From the IMG/VR virus record IMGVR_UViG_3300032289_001775, positions 1 through 49,265 of that record: 49,265 nt of DNA. One strand, written 5' to 3'. The position numbers were made by a program, and so were the translations under genes. The stretch comes from a virus. Of the stretch, positions 48,728-49,265 are shown in pieces (position 1 is the first letter of the stretch; every line of letters starts with the position of its first letter). The notes under the pieces are model-generated. The model searched no databases. It had not been told where the DNA came from and saw only the letters and a list, made by a program, of their open reading frames with translations.

Positions 48728-49047
48728 CCGCCACCCGCAGCCGCAAGGCTTCCCAGCCGCCCAGGCTGCTGCCCCTTCCCCTCAGCGTCGACACCCTCGC
48801 CGCATTCATGAACCTGGAGCAACCTGACCGCGATCGTCTCCAGCAGGGCCTCGATCTCGCCACCCAGGCCGCCGCCGCCTACATCTCCCGCCCCATCACC
48901 GGCAACGAGCCGCACGGTATCCGCCACGGCATTCACATGCTCGCCGCACAGCTGCTCATCACCGACCAGCTCGACGCCACACCCACCGGCCAGCAGATCC
49001 CAGGCGTCGTCCGCTACCTCTGGAAGACCGCCAATGCTGGGGCTTAA
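48724..49047 (+). CDS. Head-tail connector protein
   Basis: A 107-aa helical protein resembling gp6/Phage_connect-type adaptors: LPLSVDTLAAFMNLEQPDRD, LQQGLDLATQAAAAYISRPI, then IRHGIHMLAAQLLITDQLDA and a short tail. It probably docks on the portal. It overlaps the spike gene V by 14 bp. Confidence 0.7.
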   Translation: MTATRSRKASQPPRLLPLPLSVDTLAAFMNLEQPDRDRLQQGLDLATQAAAAYISRPITGNEPHGIRHGIHMLAAQLLITDQLDATPTGQQIPGVVRYLWKTANAGA

Positions 49048-49265
49048 TCGCTCCGACCAGCGCACCAGCGGCGTCGGATCACCCGAGGCGACCGATCACT
49101 CCCGGCGCCTCCATAACCTCGCCCGCTACGGCGTCGTCGCCCAGGTCGACTACACCGGCGAGACCGCCGGCTTTCCCGCCATCCGCGTCGACCTCCAGGA
49201 CGGCCAGCTCCGCACCGAGTGGCTCCCCTGGTTCACGCCACGCGCCGGCGGCGATGTCGTCTGGG
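49034..49265 (+). CDS. V: Baseplate assembly protein V (spike), 5' part
   Basis: The N-terminal part of gpV: MLGLNRSDQRTSG, then HNLARYGVVAQVDYTGETAG and FPAIRVDLQDGQL. The gene continues at the start of the window (3-422) because the molecule is circular; bases 49143-49265 repeat 1-123. The complete product is about 176 aa. Confidence 0.85.
   Translation, partial: MLGLNRSDQRTSGVGSPEATDHSRRLHNLARYGVVAQVDYTGETAGFPAIRVDLQDGQLRTEWLPWFTPRAGGDVVW
49143..49265. repeat. Direct terminal repeat, right copy
   Basis: Identical to 1-123. Removing one copy leaves a unit of 49,142 bp. Confidence 0.95.

Overview
The window is one complete genome unit of a temperate, contractile-tailed phage (myovirus-type, P2-like tail). 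The first 123 bases are repeated exactly at the end (1-123 = 49143-49265), so the molecule closes into a circle of about 49,142 bp and the gene cut by the ends (baseplate spike gpV) runs across the join. Base composition is high in GC nearly throughout. A tyrosine integrase beside a complete initiator tRNA gene, and an excisionase-like HTH gene, indicate lysogeny. The host cannot be proven from the sequence. A cyanobacterium (Synechococcus/Cyanobium-like) is my best guess from protein style (DUF4815 tail protein, GYTTAP-type repeats, GH19 endolysin). No photosynthesis genes are present.

Layout. (1) 49034-49265 plus 1-16294: contractile tail and baseplate in P2-like order: spike V, PAAR tip, W/gp25, J, I, fibre and DUF4815 proteins, sheath, tube, E/E', tape measure, U, X, D. 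The hub protein D carries a C-terminal cell-wall-peptidase-like domain. (2) 16318-18259: lysis cassette with a membrane protein, a C39-like cysteine peptidase, a small holin-like protein and a GH19 endolysin, closed by a strong terminator. (3) 18329-20531: two small regulators on the minus strand, integrase, inverted repeat and tRNA-fMet, the probable attachment region. (4) 20534-28778 (minus strand): early operon with exonuclease, RecT, HTH/excisionase, SSB, winged-helix regulator, adenine methyltransferase, coiled-coil protein, tandem zinc-ribbon protein and a run of small coupled genes. (5) 28905-33529 (plus strand): SF2 helicase, VRR-NUC nuclease, two small genes and a PrimPol-VapE primase-helicase, then a terminator and a repeat-rich, partly AT-rich stretch that could be a replication origin. 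(6) 33850-34407: a gpZ-like tail protein standing apart. (7) 34769-39386: a 7-deazaguanine DNA-modification operon: ParB-like DpdB candidate, DpdA, QueC, FolE, QueD, a Gpt-like phosphoribosyltransferase, QueE and two small unknowns. (8) 39380-49047: packaging and head: terS, GpA-type terL, gpW, portal, fused protease-capsid, DUF2190 protein, head-tail proteins. Two adhesin-like genes and two tiny ORFs are set into this module.

How it works together. FolE, QueD, QueE and QueC convert GTP to preQ0. DpdA, probably with the ParB-like protein, exchanges guanine in phage DNA for the deazaguanine, which should hide the genome from host restriction. The phosphoribosyltransferase could recycle the released guanine to GMP. 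Two regulatory signals not explained by gene content stand out. One is a palindrome GTAACA-N3-TGTYAC at five places bordering the early and regulatory genes; one copy overlaps the -35 region of the early rightward promoter. The other is a TAGNAT element exactly 27 nt (once 30 nt) before the start codon of four structural genes, which looks like a late promoter.
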